Under the pieces are notes generated by a model, which saw nothing but the letters and a program-made list of their open reading frames with translations, searched no databases and was not told where the DNA came from. A DNA stretch of 56,604 nucleotides. It comes from Mycobacterium montefiorense. Its GTDB lineage: Bacteria > Actinomycetota > Actinomycetes > Mycobacteriales > Mycobacteriaceae. This document shows, in pieces, positions 35,546-44,264 of this stretch (position 1 is the stretch's first letter; each line of letters starts with the position of its first letter). The position numbers and the translations under genes were made by a program. The stretch covers positions 1 to 56,604 of the forward strand of contig NZ_BFCH01000032.1 in NCBI RefSeq assembly GCF_003112775.1, given 5' to 3'.

Positions 35546-36501
35546 AAAGGCGTGGGACCTATGCGGCCGCCGGGGAACATCGTCTTGACGGCCTGGGTGA
35601 TCGTGTCGCGCGCCGTGGCGTCGTCGGAAGACTGCAGCGACTCGACGACCACGATGTAGCGTCGGTCCGCGCCCACCACGCCGGTCGACAGATGCATCCA
35701 TTCGGTGCCGATGCAGCACATCCAGCCCTGCTTGACCGCCACCGGCTCCGCGAACAGACCGTCGGGGATGCCGAACCGCTGCGGGTATCCGTCGACCCCG
35801 TTCGGGGTGGATTGCGCCAGATCGTTGACGATGATCTTGGCCCGCTCCGCGGGCAGCCCGCCGCCCCCGTCGAGCAGCTTGTCGTAGTAGTTGATCAGGT
35901 CGGTCAGCGAGCTCATCGTGTTCCACCAGCGCCCGTCCGACGGCGGGGTGGTCGACGACAGCCCGTAGCGTCCCGCCACCTGGCTGATGATGTTGTCGCC
36001 GCCGTCCTGATCCCAGAACCTCTCGGCGGCGCCGTCGTCGGACGACTTCAACATGACGTCCAACGCCTGACGGTCGTCGGGGGACAGCCTGGTCTTGCCC
36101 TGGGCTTCCTGCAGTAGCAGGTCGTCGGCGATGAACAGCTTTGCCACCGACGCGGTGCCGATGATCTGGGTGTTGCCGTTGGAGATCAGCTCATGCGTCT
36201 TGCGGTCGAGGATGCCCACCGAGAGCGTGGCCCCACTGGCCGCCGCCTGCTCGGTCGCCTGCTGCATGCGGGCCTGCAGCCCGCCGAATCCGGCGATCGG
36301 GGCCGCTGGCACGTCGCTGATGTCCAGCAGCAACTGAACGAGTTGCTGCTGATGATCGGCCGCGCCGGGGGTGGACCTGCTGGACCCCTTCGTCGGGGTC
36401 CTTGCCTCTGGTGATGCCCCGAGCCTTGCCTCGTCGCACCCGGCCAACACCAGCGTCACCGCCGCGATGGCGGCGAGCGCGGTGAGCGGGCGTACACGCA
36501 T
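35542..36501 (-). CDS. lppW: Lipoprotein LppW, beta-lactamase-like fold
   Basis: Exported lipoprotein of 319 residues. The signal peptide ends in a lipobox LAGC (cysteine near residue 22), followed by a Ser/Thr/Pro-rich spacer. The body looks like a serine beta-lactamase/D-Ala-D-Ala-peptidase fold: SVAK (an SxxK motif), then a SSDD segment in the SDN position and LINYYDKLLDG. Whether it is catalytic is not known. GGGAGAAG is placed well before the ATG at 36501. It is in the position of Rv2905 of M. tuberculosis, inserted on the opposite strand between trmD and rplS. Confidence 0.92.
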   Translation of the reverse strand: MRVRPLTALAAIAAVTLVLAGCDEARLGASPEARTPTKGSSRSTPGAADHQQQLVQLLLDISDVPAAPIAGFGGLQARMQQATEQAAASGATLSVGILDRKTHELISNGNTQIIGTASVAKLFIADDLLLQEAQGKTRLSPDDRQALDVMLKSSDDGAAERFWDQDGGDNIISQVAGRYGLSSTTPPSDGRWWNTMSSLTDLINYYDKLLDGGGGLPAERAKIIVNDLAQSTPNGVDGYPQRFGIPDGLFAEPVAVKQGWMCCIGTEWMHLSTGVVGADRRYIVVVESLQSSDDATARDTITQAVKTMFPGGRIGPTPF

Positions 36502-36844
36502 CGTTTTCTTCTCCCAAGTTCTCCGACGTAATGCTGCTGTGGGCGGTCGTTTCGCAATCTGCCCGGGCGTCTTCGAGTTCGGGTAGCGACTAGCGTGTTT
36601 TGACCCCAGTCATATGTACCATTCACCAGCGCCTTCGGGGCCCCATGAACCGCAGGGTTTACCTGTGATTTTCAATGCATGCGGGGTGTCTGGCACAATT
36701 GACCAGTTGTCTCCAGCGACCGCCGGCCGGCCGGGCCGCTTTTCGCTCGCTGCGAGATACGACCCAAAGCCCGAATCGGCTTAACGACCACCCCTGCGTG
36801 CGGGCAGTTGCCGCACGCCGCGACCTCAAGGAAGTGTCTCTGCG
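36502..36844 (+). promoter_or_regulatory. rplS promoter and leader, divergent from lppW
   Basis: This 343-bp gap has no gene. TCTGGCACAAT (36689-36699) is identical to the element upstream of rpsP; TTCAAT (36671-36676) lies 17 bp before CACAAT and can serve as -35. The leader of about 140 nt contains a perfect 8-bp stem, GCGTGCGG (36796-36803) with CCGCACGC (36811-36818) and a 7-nt loop, just before the rplS ribosome-binding site. This could be a site for L19 autoregulation. The lppW side (36502-36600) shows nothing clear. Confidence 0.5.
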
Positions 36845-37186
36845 ATGAACAGGCTGGACTTCGTCGACCAGGCGTCGCTGCGCGACGACATCCCGGCCTT
36901 CAGCCCGGGCGACACCATCAACGTGCACGTCAAGGTCATCGAGGGCGCCAAGGAGCGCGTCCAGGTGTTCAAGGGTGTGGTGATCCGCCGGCAGGGCGGC
37001 GGCATCCGCGAGACCTTCACCGTGCGCAAGGAGAGCTACGGCGTTGGCGTCGAGCGGACCTTCCCGGTGCACTCGCCGAACATCGACCACATCGAGCTGG
37101 TGACCCGTGGCGATGTCCGCCGCGCCAAGCTCTACTACCTGCGCGAACTGCGCGGCAAGAAAGCCAAGATCAAGGAAAAGCGCTGA
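36845..37186 (+). CDS. rplS: Ribosomal protein bL19
   Basis: Large-subunit ribosomal protein L19 of 113 residues, located at the 30S-50S interface. Family segments are FSPGDTINVHVKV, RVQVFKGVVIRRQGGG, ETFTVRK, GVGVERTFPVHSP and the C-terminal AKLYYLRELRGKKAKIKEK. AAGGAAG precedes the ATG by about 10 nt. The gene order rplS-lepB-rnhB is conserved in actinobacteria. Confidence 0.98.
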   Translation: MNRLDFVDQASLRDDIPAFSPGDTINVHVKVIEGAKERVQVFKGVVIRRQGGGIRETFTVRKESYGVGVERTFPVHSPNIDHIELVTRGDVRRAKLYYLRELRGKKAKIKEKR

Positions 37187-37264
37187 CCGGGTGCGTCACG
37201 GCGGTCGCTGCGGCACGCCACGACGCTTTACAAACACCCAAATCGCGCTGGCTACTCTGATCTC

Positions 37265-38158
37265 GTGACGGATTCCACGGACTCACCCGTGCCCCAGTCC
37301 GAGCCTGGTCAGTCGGAGCCGAAGGTCTCCACCCGCGCCGCTGATGATCCCTCAGACAAAACGGCCGAGGCCACCGACGTGCCCGAATCGGACGAGCAGT
37401 CCGACGCGGACGAGCCGGAACCCAAGAAGAAGTCCGCGCTGCGTGAGCTGGCGATCCTGGCGGTTACCGCGATCGTCCTCTACTACGTCATGTTGACGTT
37501 CGTGGCGCGTCCGTATCTGATTCCGTCGGAGTCGATGGAGCCCACGCTGCACGGATGTGCGGGTTGTGTGGGCGACCGGATCATGGTCGACAAGCTCAGT
37601 TTCCGCTTCGGATCGCCGCATCCCGGCGACGTCATCGTCTTCAAGGGACCGCCGTCCTGGAACGTCGGCTACAAGTCGATCCGGTCTTCCAACACCGCGC
37701 TGCGCTGGGTCCAGATTGCGCTGTCGTTCATCGGTTTCGTGCCTCCGGACGAGAACGATCTGGTGAAGCGGGTCATCGCGACGGGCGGGCAGACGGTGCA
37801 GTGCCGGGCCGACACCGGGTTGACGGTCAACGGCAAGCCCCTCAAGGAGCCCTACCTGAACCCCAGCACCATGATGGCCGACCCGTCGGTGTACCCGTGC
37901 CTGGGCAGCGAGTTCGGGCCGGTCACCGTCCCGAACGGACGGCTGTGGGTGATGGGTGACAACCGCACGCATTCGGCGGATTCGCGCGCCCACTGCACCA
38001 GCACCCCGGCCGATGCACTCAAAGGCATTCTGTGCACCGGTGATCCGATGTCGGGGACCGTGCCGGTGGACAACGTCATCGGTAAGGCCAGGTTCATCGT
38101 CTGGCCGCCGACACGATGGGGCCCAGTGGGTTCGGTGAACCCACAGCAAGGTCGGTAG
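37265..38158 (+). CDS. lepB: Signal peptidase I
   Basis: Type I signal peptidase of 297 residues that cleaves signal peptides of Sec and Tat exported proteins outside the membrane. An acidic cytoplasmic N-terminus of about 55 residues precedes a single transmembrane segment (about 61-82). The catalytic serine is in PSESMEPTL (serine 90), the catalytic lysine in LVKRVIATGG (about 174), and box E is GDNRTHSADSR. A central insertion with cysteine pairs (HGCAGCVGD; CTSTPADALKGILC) is typical of mycobacteria. Start is the GTG at 37265; rnhB follows after 2 bp. Confidence 0.97.
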   Translation: MTDSTDSPVPQSEPGQSEPKVSTRAADDPSDKTAEATDVPESDEQSDADEPEPKKKSALRELAILAVTAIVLYYVMLTFVARPYLIPSESMEPTLHGCAGCVGDRIMVDKLSFRFGSPHPGDVIVFKGPPSWNVGYKSIRSSNTALRWVQIALSFIGFVPPDENDLVKRVIATGGQTVQCRADTGLTVNGKPLKEPYLNPSTMMADPSVYPCLGSEFGPVTVPNGRLWVMGDNRTHSADSRAHCTSTPADALKGILCTGDPMSGTVPVDNVIGKARFIVWPPTRWGPVGSVNPQQGR

Positions 38159-38160
38159 CA

Positions 38161-38892
38161 ATGGCCACGACGTGGCCGCCGCGGACGGTGATCCGCAAAT
38201 CGTCAGGGCTGCGCACCCTGGAGTCCGCGCTGCATCGCAGCGGCCTGGGACCGGTGGCCGGCGTGGACGAGGTGGGCCGCGGTGCCTGCGCGGGCCCGCT
38301 GGTGGTAGCGGCCTGCGTGCTGAGCCCTAACCGTCTGGAAAGCCTTGCTGCTCTTGATGATTCGAAGAAGCTCACCGAGAAGATACGGGAGAAGCTGTTT
38401 CCGTTGATCTGCCGCTACGCGGTGGCCTATCACGTGGTGTTCATCCCGTCCGTCGAAGTCGACCGGCGCGGCGTGCACGTCGCCAACATCGAAGGCATGC
38501 GGCGTGCGGTGGCCGGTCTGCCGGTGCGCCCGGGGTACGTGCTCAGTGATGGGTTTCGGGTGCCCGGCCTGCCGATGCCATCGTTGCCGGTGGTCGGTGG
38601 GGACGCGGCCGCCGCCTGCATCGCAGCGGCCAGCGTGCTGGCGAAGGTCAGCCGGGACCGGCTGATGGTCGCGATGGACGCCGACCACCCCGGCTACGGC
38701 TTCGCCGACCACAAGGGCTACAGCACAGCCGCGCACAGCACGGCGCTGACCCAGCTCGGGCCGTGTGCTGAGCACCGATATTCATTCATCAACGTGCGGC
38801 GCGTGGCCTCCCCGTCCGGGAACGGCTCCCGGACGCGGGTGGTGGCTGAATGCAAACCGGACCCTCCGGACGAGCGGGGCGGACGCCGGTGA
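38161..38892 (+). CDS. rnhB: Ribonuclease HII
   Basis: RNase HII of 243 residues, which removes ribonucleotides and RNA primers from RNA-DNA hybrids. The acidic active site is in GVDEVGRGACAGP, LDDSKKL and the later DADHPGYGFADHKGY segment. The ATG at 38161 lies 2 bp after the lepB stop and gives the family N-terminus; the frame is open further upstream inside lepB. The C-terminal 25 residues are low-complexity and charged. Confidence 0.96.
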   Translation: MATTWPPRTVIRKSSGLRTLESALHRSGLGPVAGVDEVGRGACAGPLVVAACVLSPNRLESLAALDDSKKLTEKIREKLFPLICRYAVAYHVVFIPSVEVDRRGVHVANIEGMRRAVAGLPVRPGYVLSDGFRVPGLPMPSLPVVGGDAAAACIAAASVLAKVSRDRLMVAMDADHPGYGFADHKGYSTAAHSTALTQLGPCAEHRYSFINVRRVASPSGNGSRTRVVAECKPDPPDERGGRR

Positions 38893-38992
38893 GGAAAGAT
38901 GGAAGCAGCCTTCTCGCCCGGCGAGCACGCTGTGGGTCAGCGGCCCGTGCGGGAAGTCGGAGAAACTGGCAGGGAAAAGGACGTCTGAGCAG

Positions 38993-39298
38993 ATGAGTGC
39001 CGAAGATCTCGAAAAGTATGAAACCGAGATGGAGCTCTCGCTCTACCGCGAATACAAGGACATCGTCGGCCAGTTTAGCTACGTGGTGGAAACCGAACGG
39101 CGCTTCTACCTGGCCAACAGCGTCGAGATGGTGCCGCGCAACGCCGACGGCGAGGTCTACTTCGAGCTGCGGCTCTCCGACGCGTGGGTCTGGGACATGT
39201 ACCGGCCGGCCCGGTTCGTCAAGCAGGTGCGGGTGGTGACGTTCAAGGACGTCAACATCGAAGAGGTCGAGAAGCCCGAGCTGCGGCTACCCGAATAG
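38993..39298 (+). CDS. DUF2469 family protein
   Basis: Acidic protein of 101 residues conserved across actinobacteria next to rnhB (Rv2901c in M. tuberculosis). The conserved start MSAEDLEKYETEMELSLYRE and the middle YLANSVEMVPR and VYFELRLSDAWVWDM define the family. The molecular function is unknown. It lies 100 bp after rnhB; the stop abuts that of the convergent ANTAR gene with no spacer. Confidence 0.94.
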   Translation: MSAEDLEKYETEMELSLYREYKDIVGQFSYVVETERRFYLANSVEMVPRNADGEVYFELRLSDAWVWDMYRPARFVKQVRVVTFKDVNIEEVEKPELRLPE

Positions 39299-40063
39299 CT
39301 AATCGCCGGGCGCAGGCTCTTGCTCACCGTTGGGCGGCAGGCCGCCGCGCCGGTCGATGACCTCGCGTGCGACGTCGGCCAGCTTGATGTTCAGGGCCTG
39401 CGAGTGCCGGCGCAGCAGTTCGAACGCCTCGTCCTCGTTCAGCTCGTGCAGCAGCATCAGCATGCCGACGGCCTTGCCGATCTCGCGGTTGCTGAGCAGT
39501 CCCCGTCGCAGGCTGGCGGCATCGTCGCCCTTTGCTACCGCGTTGATCGCCACGCTGGCGAACGATGCCAGCACCGCCGCCCGTCCGGCCGATTCGTCGT
39601 CGAACATGTTGGGGGTGTCACTGAACAGGTTGAGCGCGGCGCCCTTGCGCTTGTTGACCAGCAGCCGAAATCCCATGGCGCCGCGTACCGGCGTCTCCTC
39701 CAGAAGCCGGGCCGCGAGCTTGGGCCAATGCGACGGCGTCGTCAGATCCGTGTCGATCTGCGGAGTCTCCTCCTCTATCGCGTCCAAACACGGGCCGTCG
39801 CCGGCTTCCAGCTCCATCTGATCGATTCTCTTCGCAAGCGCGTCGCTTGCGCCGACGGTGACGTAACGGTCGTTGTCGAGCACCAGCAGGCTGGCGTGGT
39901 CGCAGCCGCGGATGGCCAGGGTCGCGGCGACGCAGATGGCTGCATACATCTGAGTGGCGTCCGAGCCTTGATAAATGATCTCGGCGAGGGCCGCAAAAAC
40001 CGTCGCCGGATCGGCTTTCTCTCCGCCCGGTATCGACTCGTCGCCTTTTGCTTCATCTGCCAT
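39299..40063 (-). CDS. GAF-ANTAR RNA-binding antiterminator
   Basis: Regulatory protein of 254 residues with an N-terminal GAF sensor domain (about 20-170; CDHASLLVLDNDRYVTVGAS, GDGPCLDAIEEETPQIDTDL) and a C-terminal ANTAR domain (about 185-240; REIGKAVGMLMLLHELNEDEAFELLRR). ANTAR proteins bind tandem stem-loops in leader RNAs and prevent termination. The GAF ligand and RNA targets are unknown. The ATG at 40063 is preferred, preceded by GAGG; the frame is open to 40093. In M. tuberculosis this place holds fdhF (Rv2900c) as I recall, so the gene is an insertion or replacement. Confidence 0.93.
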   Translation of the reverse strand: MADEAKGDESIPGGEKADPATVFAALAEIIYQGSDATQMYAAICVAATLAIRGCDHASLLVLDNDRYVTVGASDALAKRIDQMELEAGDGPCLDAIEEETPQIDTDLTTPSHWPKLAARLLEETPVRGAMGFRLLVNKRKGAALNLFSDTPNMFDDESAGRAAVLASFASVAINAVAKGDDAASLRRGLLSNREIGKAVGMLMLLHELNEDEAFELLRRHSQALNIKLADVAREVIDRRGGLPPNGEQEPAPGD

Positions 40064-40312
40064 GTTGTGCCTCATTTCCGCCAGTGGCGTCACCCGCGTT
40101 CGGCGCGCCGCAATTCGTCGGCCAACAACGCAAGTTTTACCCCTGTCGCCCCATACTCATCCACCGGTAACCGATAAACCACCGTCGACAGTAAAGCAAT
40201 CGCCCCCGAGCGGCGTCGAAATTGGCCCCACATTTGGCGGCCGGGCGACCAGGCGCGAGCCAATGTAGTTTGGCTTAGTGAGGTTTCAGCGCCCGTCCGG
40301 AGTAATGAACCA

Positions 40313-41134
40313 GTGGGAAACGTAACCGCGCGCCGGCGCGCAACCCACCTCGCCGCAGGTCAGGCGATTACCCGGCCCGAAACCCTGGCCGTTGAGGAGC
40401 CACTGGAGATCCGCGTCAACGGCACACCGGTCACTGTGACCATGCGGGCCCCCGGTTCGGATTTCGAACTCGCGCAAGGCTTCCTGCTCACCGAAGGTGT
40501 GATCGCGCGGCGCGAAGACGTGCTTACCATCCGCTATTGTGGCGGTCGCGGCGAGAACGGCGCCAACACGTACAACGTGCTGGATGTGACGCTGGCCTCC
40601 GGCGTGAATCCGCCCGATCTCAACGTGACTCGCAACTTCTACACCACCTCCTCGTGCGGGGTCTGCGGCAAGGCATCGCTGGACGCGGTCCGGGTGATCA
40701 GCCGTTTTCCGCCGGGGGATGACCCGGTCACCGTCGCCGCCGCCACGCTCAAGGCGACACCCGGTCAACTGCGCAGTGCGCAAAAGGTTTTCGACAGTAC
40801 CGGTGGGCTGCATGCCGCCGCGCTGTTCGATACCGACGGCGCGATGCTGGTGGTTCGCGAGGACATCGGCAGGCACAATGCCGTCGACAAAGTCATCGGC
40901 TGGGCGCTTGAACACGAGCGGATACCGCTGACCGGTTCGGTGCTGCTGGTCAGCGGGCGGGCGTCATTTGAGATCACCCAGAAGGCCGTGCTCGCCGGGA
41001 TTCCAGTGCTGGCCGCGGTGTCGGCGCCGTCGTCACTGGCGGTGTCGCTGGCCGAGGAGTCCGGGCTCACGCTGGTGGCGTTCCTGCGGGAGGATTCGAT
41101 GAACGTCTACACCCGCTCCGACCGTATTGGCTGA
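40313..41134 (+). CDS. fdhD: Formate dehydrogenase accessory sulfurtransferase FdhD
   Basis: FdhD of 273 residues, which passes sulfur from a cysteine desulfurase to the molybdenum cofactor of formate dehydrogenase. The catalytic cysteine motif TTSSCGVCGKASLD (about residues 109-122) is intact. Other family segments are EEPLEIRVNG, DFELAQGFLLTEG and RHNAVDKVIGWAL. The GTG at 40313 has GGAG about 10 nt upstream. No formate dehydrogenase gene is beside it, unlike M. tuberculosis where fdhF adjoins; the target enzyme must be encoded elsewhere if present. Confidence 0.96.
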   Translation: MGNVTARRRATHLAAGQAITRPETLAVEEPLEIRVNGTPVTVTMRAPGSDFELAQGFLLTEGVIARREDVLTIRYCGGRGENGANTYNVLDVTLASGVNPPDLNVTRNFYTTSSCGVCGKASLDAVRVISRFPPGDDPVTVAAATLKATPGQLRSAQKVFDSTGGLHAAALFDTDGAMLVVREDIGRHNAVDKVIGWALEHERIPLTGSVLLVSGRASFEITQKAVLAGIPVLAAVSAPSSLAVSLAEESGLTLVAFLREDSMNVYTRSDRIG

Positions 41135-41152
41135 TCGGCGAACCTCGACGCG

Positions 41153-42361
41153 TCAATGCACGGCATCGAATTCGATGGGAAGTGTTGTCGGACCGGCTAG
41201 TTCGGTGATGGGCTTCCACGGCGCAGGACCGCTGCGACGTGGATTCGTGACCTTGCCCGTGATCACCCGCAGCGCCTCGGCCAGCTCCATGCGCGCGAGG
41301 TGGCCACCGAGGCAGTAGTGTGCACCGCCTCCGAAGGTCAGCATCGCCGGCGCCTCCTCCCGGGTGAGGTCGAGCCGAGCGGGATCGTCGTAGACAGCCG
41401 GATCGCGATTGGCCGCAGCGGTATTCGCAATGACCAACGAGCCGGCCGGTACATCCACATCATCGAGTTCAAGGTCGACCACGGCCTGTCGCAACACCCT
41501 GAAGTTGACCGGTGAGTGCCGCATCAGTTCTTCGACCGCTCGCGGCGCCAGTTTGGGACGGCTGGCCAACAGCTCCCACTGGTCGGGGTGATCGGCCAGC
41601 GCCTGCACGGAGGCGGCCAGCTGATTGCGGGCCGTGTCGGTACCCGCGACGAGCAGAATCACGGCGAGGCTGACTACCTCGGCATGAGTCAATCGGTCGC
41701 CGTCGTCCTCGGCGCGGATCAGGTCTGAGATCAGGTCATCGGTCAGCGACCGCCGTCGCGCGGCGATCAGCTCCTCGACGTAGGCCTCGAGACGCTCCCA
41801 CGATTGCAGAATGGCGGCCTCGTGCTCGACGACGTTGAGGCCCAGGACCCGTGCGAGATCCCCAGCCCACCCGGAGAAGAGTTGCCAGTCGTCTCGAGGC
41901 GCGCCGAGTAGCGAGCAGATGATCGCGACCGGGTAGGGCGTGGTGATCTCGGCGACGAAGTCACAGCTGCCATTGGCAAGGTGCGGGTCTAACAGCTCGG
42001 CGATGACGTCGCCGCACGCGGCGCGCATCCGCTCGGCGCCGCGTGGGGTGAATGCGCTTGCCACGATCCGGCGCAACCGGTGGTGCTCGGCGCCGTCGAT
42101 GCACAGCAACCACTTGGTGTATCGATCCCAGATGGGGCCGGACGTGATGCCCTGTACCACAAGCCCGATCCCCGTCGGGATGGTGAACCGGGAATCTCGC
42201 AGTACGGTACGCACCATGTCGTAGCTGAGTACCTCGGGCAGTCCGTAGGGACCGATCCCGATCGGCCCCTGGCGTAGCGCCTTTGCCAGCACCTCGTGGA
42301 CTTCGTCGGGGTCTCGGTCATTCTCGTAGACGATGCGCGGAGCGTCCATGACACTGACCAT
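41153..42361 (-). CDS. Cytochrome P450
   Basis: Heme monooxygenase of 402 residues. The I-helix oxygen-binding motif is AGTDTARNQ, the K-helix ExxR is in EELMRHSP, and the heme-ligand loop is FGGGAHYCLGGHLAR with the cysteine thiolate. The family and substrate cannot be named from sequence. An alternative start at 42349 (MDAPRIVY) would remove four residues; neither has a clear ribosome-binding site. The gene is convergent with fdhD and lies downstream of a DHA2 efflux pump on the same strand, which suggests, but does not prove, a shared compound. Confidence 0.95.
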   Translation of the reverse strand: MVSVMDAPRIVYENDRDPDEVHEVLAKALRQGPIGIGPYGLPEVLSYDMVRTVLRDSRFTIPTGIGLVVQGITSGPIWDRYTKWLLCIDGAEHHRLRRIVASAFTPRGAERMRAACGDVIAELLDPHLANGSCDFVAEITTPYPVAIICSLLGAPRDDWQLFSGWAGDLARVLGLNVVEHEAAILQSWERLEAYVEELIAARRRSLTDDLISDLIRAEDDGDRLTHAEVVSLAVILLVAGTDTARNQLAASVQALADHPDQWELLASRPKLAPRAVEELMRHSPVNFRVLRQAVVDLELDDVDVPAGSLVIANTAAANRDPAVYDDPARLDLTREEAPAMLTFGGGAHYCLGGHLARMELAEALRVITGKVTNPRRSGPAPWKPITELAGPTTLPIEFDAVH

Positions 42362-42505
42362 CGCGGTATCGTACGCCTGTTTAATAAGGTCAGAGGCAAA
42401 AATTTCGCATTACTCGATAACCGGACCCGCCCGCGTCCGAGGCGGGCTGCGATGTCGATACGGGTGAGTTTCCGACGGCCGTGCCACGTTGCTGAGTGCG
42501 GAAAG

Positions 42506-43999
42506 TCAGTCGTTTGCGCCGGCTTTCATCGGTTCGCCGGAAATCGCCGCTGGGTGGGCGCCGACCATGAACAGTGCGGCGACCAGGCCGAGCAAGGCGA
42601 CAAACGCGGGCAGCAGCATCGACTGCGACATCGCCGCCGAGAACGGCTCGCGCAGCGAGTCAGGAAGTTGTACGGCGGCCCTGAGTGGACTGCCCGGCCC
42701 GGTGGGGGGGTTTACCCGGGTGTGGGCCGGCATCACGTCGGTGAGCCGCGACGTCATGAACGCGGCCATGCCGGCGCTGCCGAGCGCGGTGCCGAGTTGC
42801 TGGGTCGCGGTGAACACACCCGAGCCCACGCCGGCCACCTGGGCCGGCAGATTCCGCGTCGCGGTCGTGGTCAGCGGTGACCAGACGAAAGCCATTCCGA
42901 CCCCGACGGCGATGATCGGTGCCACCAGCCGCCAGATCGGCGTTGCCGGGGACATCTCCATCGAAAGCCAGGTCAGCGCGATCGCCAGCACCGAGAAGCC
43001 AAAACCGAGTACTCGCCGCGGCGCAGACCTGTCAATGATCTTGCCGGCAACCGGCGCGAGCAGGGCACTGACGATCGACACCGGCATCAGGACCAGGGCC
43101 GAGCGCAGCGCCGACAGCCCGCACGCCTTCTGCGCGAAGAAGATCACCGGTAGTACCAGGGCAAGCCCGATGAAGCAGACAACCACGCCCGCGAGGTTGC
43201 ACAGGGCAAAGTCGCGGTCACGGAAGATCTCCATCGGAATCAGCGCCCCGCGGGTGTTGACTGACTCCCAGTACACGAGCAGAACCATCACCGCGATACC
43301 GGCGGCGATCATCGCCCAAATCCACGGCACCCAACCGACGCGCTCACCATGCTGCAAAGCGAAGACGATCAGGAACAAGCCCGCCCCGGACAATCCCACG
43401 CCGACCAGATCAAACCGTTCGGGATTGGTGGGCAGCACCGGGATCAATCGAATCCCGAGCGCGAGCCCGACGATGCCGATGGGGACATTGACGAAAAAAA
43501 TCCACCGCCAGTCCAGCGCGTCGACCAGCACACCGCCCACCAGCGGCCCGACCAGCGCGGCGACCCCACCGACGGCGCTGCGGACACCGAGCGCGACACC
43601 GCGGCGTTCGGGGGGAAAGATCTGGGTGATCGTCGACAACGTCTGCGGGGTGATCAGCGCCGCACCGATGCCCTGCACCACGCGCGCGGCAATCAGCATG
43701 TCGACGGTGCGCGACAAGCCGCACCACAACGAGGCCGCGGTAAAGACCGAGAGGCCGATCAGATAGATGTTCTTGGCGCCCACTCGATCACCCAGGCGGC
43801 CGGCCACCAGCAACGGCACCACATACGCCAGCAGATAGGCGCTGGTCACCCACATCACCATGGCGTAGTCGGTATGGAGTTTGGCCATGATGGTCGGGTT
43901 GGCGACAACGACAATGGTGATGTCCGCCATGATCATGAAGCGGCCGACCATCATGGCCCACATTGCGCTCCATGGCTTCCGCGATTCGGCGCGAGTCAC
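42506..43999 (-). CDS. DHA2-type MFS multidrug efflux transporter
   Basis: Major facilitator of 497 residues with about 14 predicted transmembrane segments, the drug:H+ antiporter-2 (EmrB/QacA-like) type. Motif A appears in LVAGRLGDRVGAKNIYLIG, and motif C-like glycines in VQGIGAALITPQTLSTITQIFPPERRG. Substrate unknown. The start is taken as the GTG at 43999. A run of repeated CGCCTTA elements lies just upstream (44091-44187), and the likely regulator is encoded next (44265-45266). Confidence 0.93.
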   Translation of the reverse strand: MTRAESRKPWSAMWAMMVGRFMIMADITIVVVANPTIMAKLHTDYAMVMWVTSAYLLAYVVPLLVAGRLGDRVGAKNIYLIGLSVFTAASLWCGLSRTVDMLIAARVVQGIGAALITPQTLSTITQIFPPERRGVALGVRSAVGGVAALVGPLVGGVLVDALDWRWIFFVNVPIGIVGLALGIRLIPVLPTNPERFDLVGVGLSGAGLFLIVFALQHGERVGWVPWIWAMIAAGIAVMVLLVYWESVNTRGALIPMEIFRDRDFALCNLAGVVVCFIGLALVLPVIFFAQKACGLSALRSALVLMPVSIVSALLAPVAGKIIDRSAPRRVLGFGFSVLAIALTWLSMEMSPATPIWRLVAPIIAVGVGMAFVWSPLTTTATRNLPAQVAGVGSGVFTATQQLGTALGSAGMAAFMTSRLTDVMPAHTRVNPPTGPGSPLRAAVQLPDSLREPFSAAMSQSMLLPAFVALLGLVAALFMVGAHPAAISGEPMKAGAND

Positions 44000-44090
44000 C
44001 GGTTGATCCCGAAAGTTCCGGCGCCGGCGCGCCGAGCCTCACTCCTGGCGTTGGTCATCCACCTGCAACCTCGTTTCCGAACATGATTTA

Positions 44091-44187
44091 ACGCCTTGTT
44101 GACGCCTTATGACGAGCTTCGGCGTCAAGCGGTAAGGCGGGATTCGCGTTGGTAGACATGGCGTTCATAAGTGCCTGCCCGCCTTAC
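44091..44187. promoter_or_regulatory. Cluster of four CGCCTT(A) elements upstream of the efflux gene
   Basis: ACGCCTTG (44091-44098) and ACGCCTTA (44102-44109) are direct repeats one helical turn apart. GTAAGGCGGG (44132-44141) and CCCGCCTTAC (44178-44187) are perfect 10-bp inverted copies with the same core. They lie between the GlxA-type regulator gene and the DHA2 transporter, in a 265-bp region without genes. AraC-family regulators often use direct repeats, so this is a candidate operator set. Confidence 0.5.
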
Positions 44188-44264
44188 GGATACAGCGGCC
44201 GCCGACTGTGATGCGGTTGATCGCGCAGTAGCTACTCTTCGGGCGTAGCGCTCGCTATCCTCGG

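Noticed and set aside
40120..40200. SigF-type promoter (GGTTT ... GGGTA) for the ANTAR gene on the minus strand
   Set aside because: GGTTT is present, but no GGGTA-like element lies at 15-17 bp.
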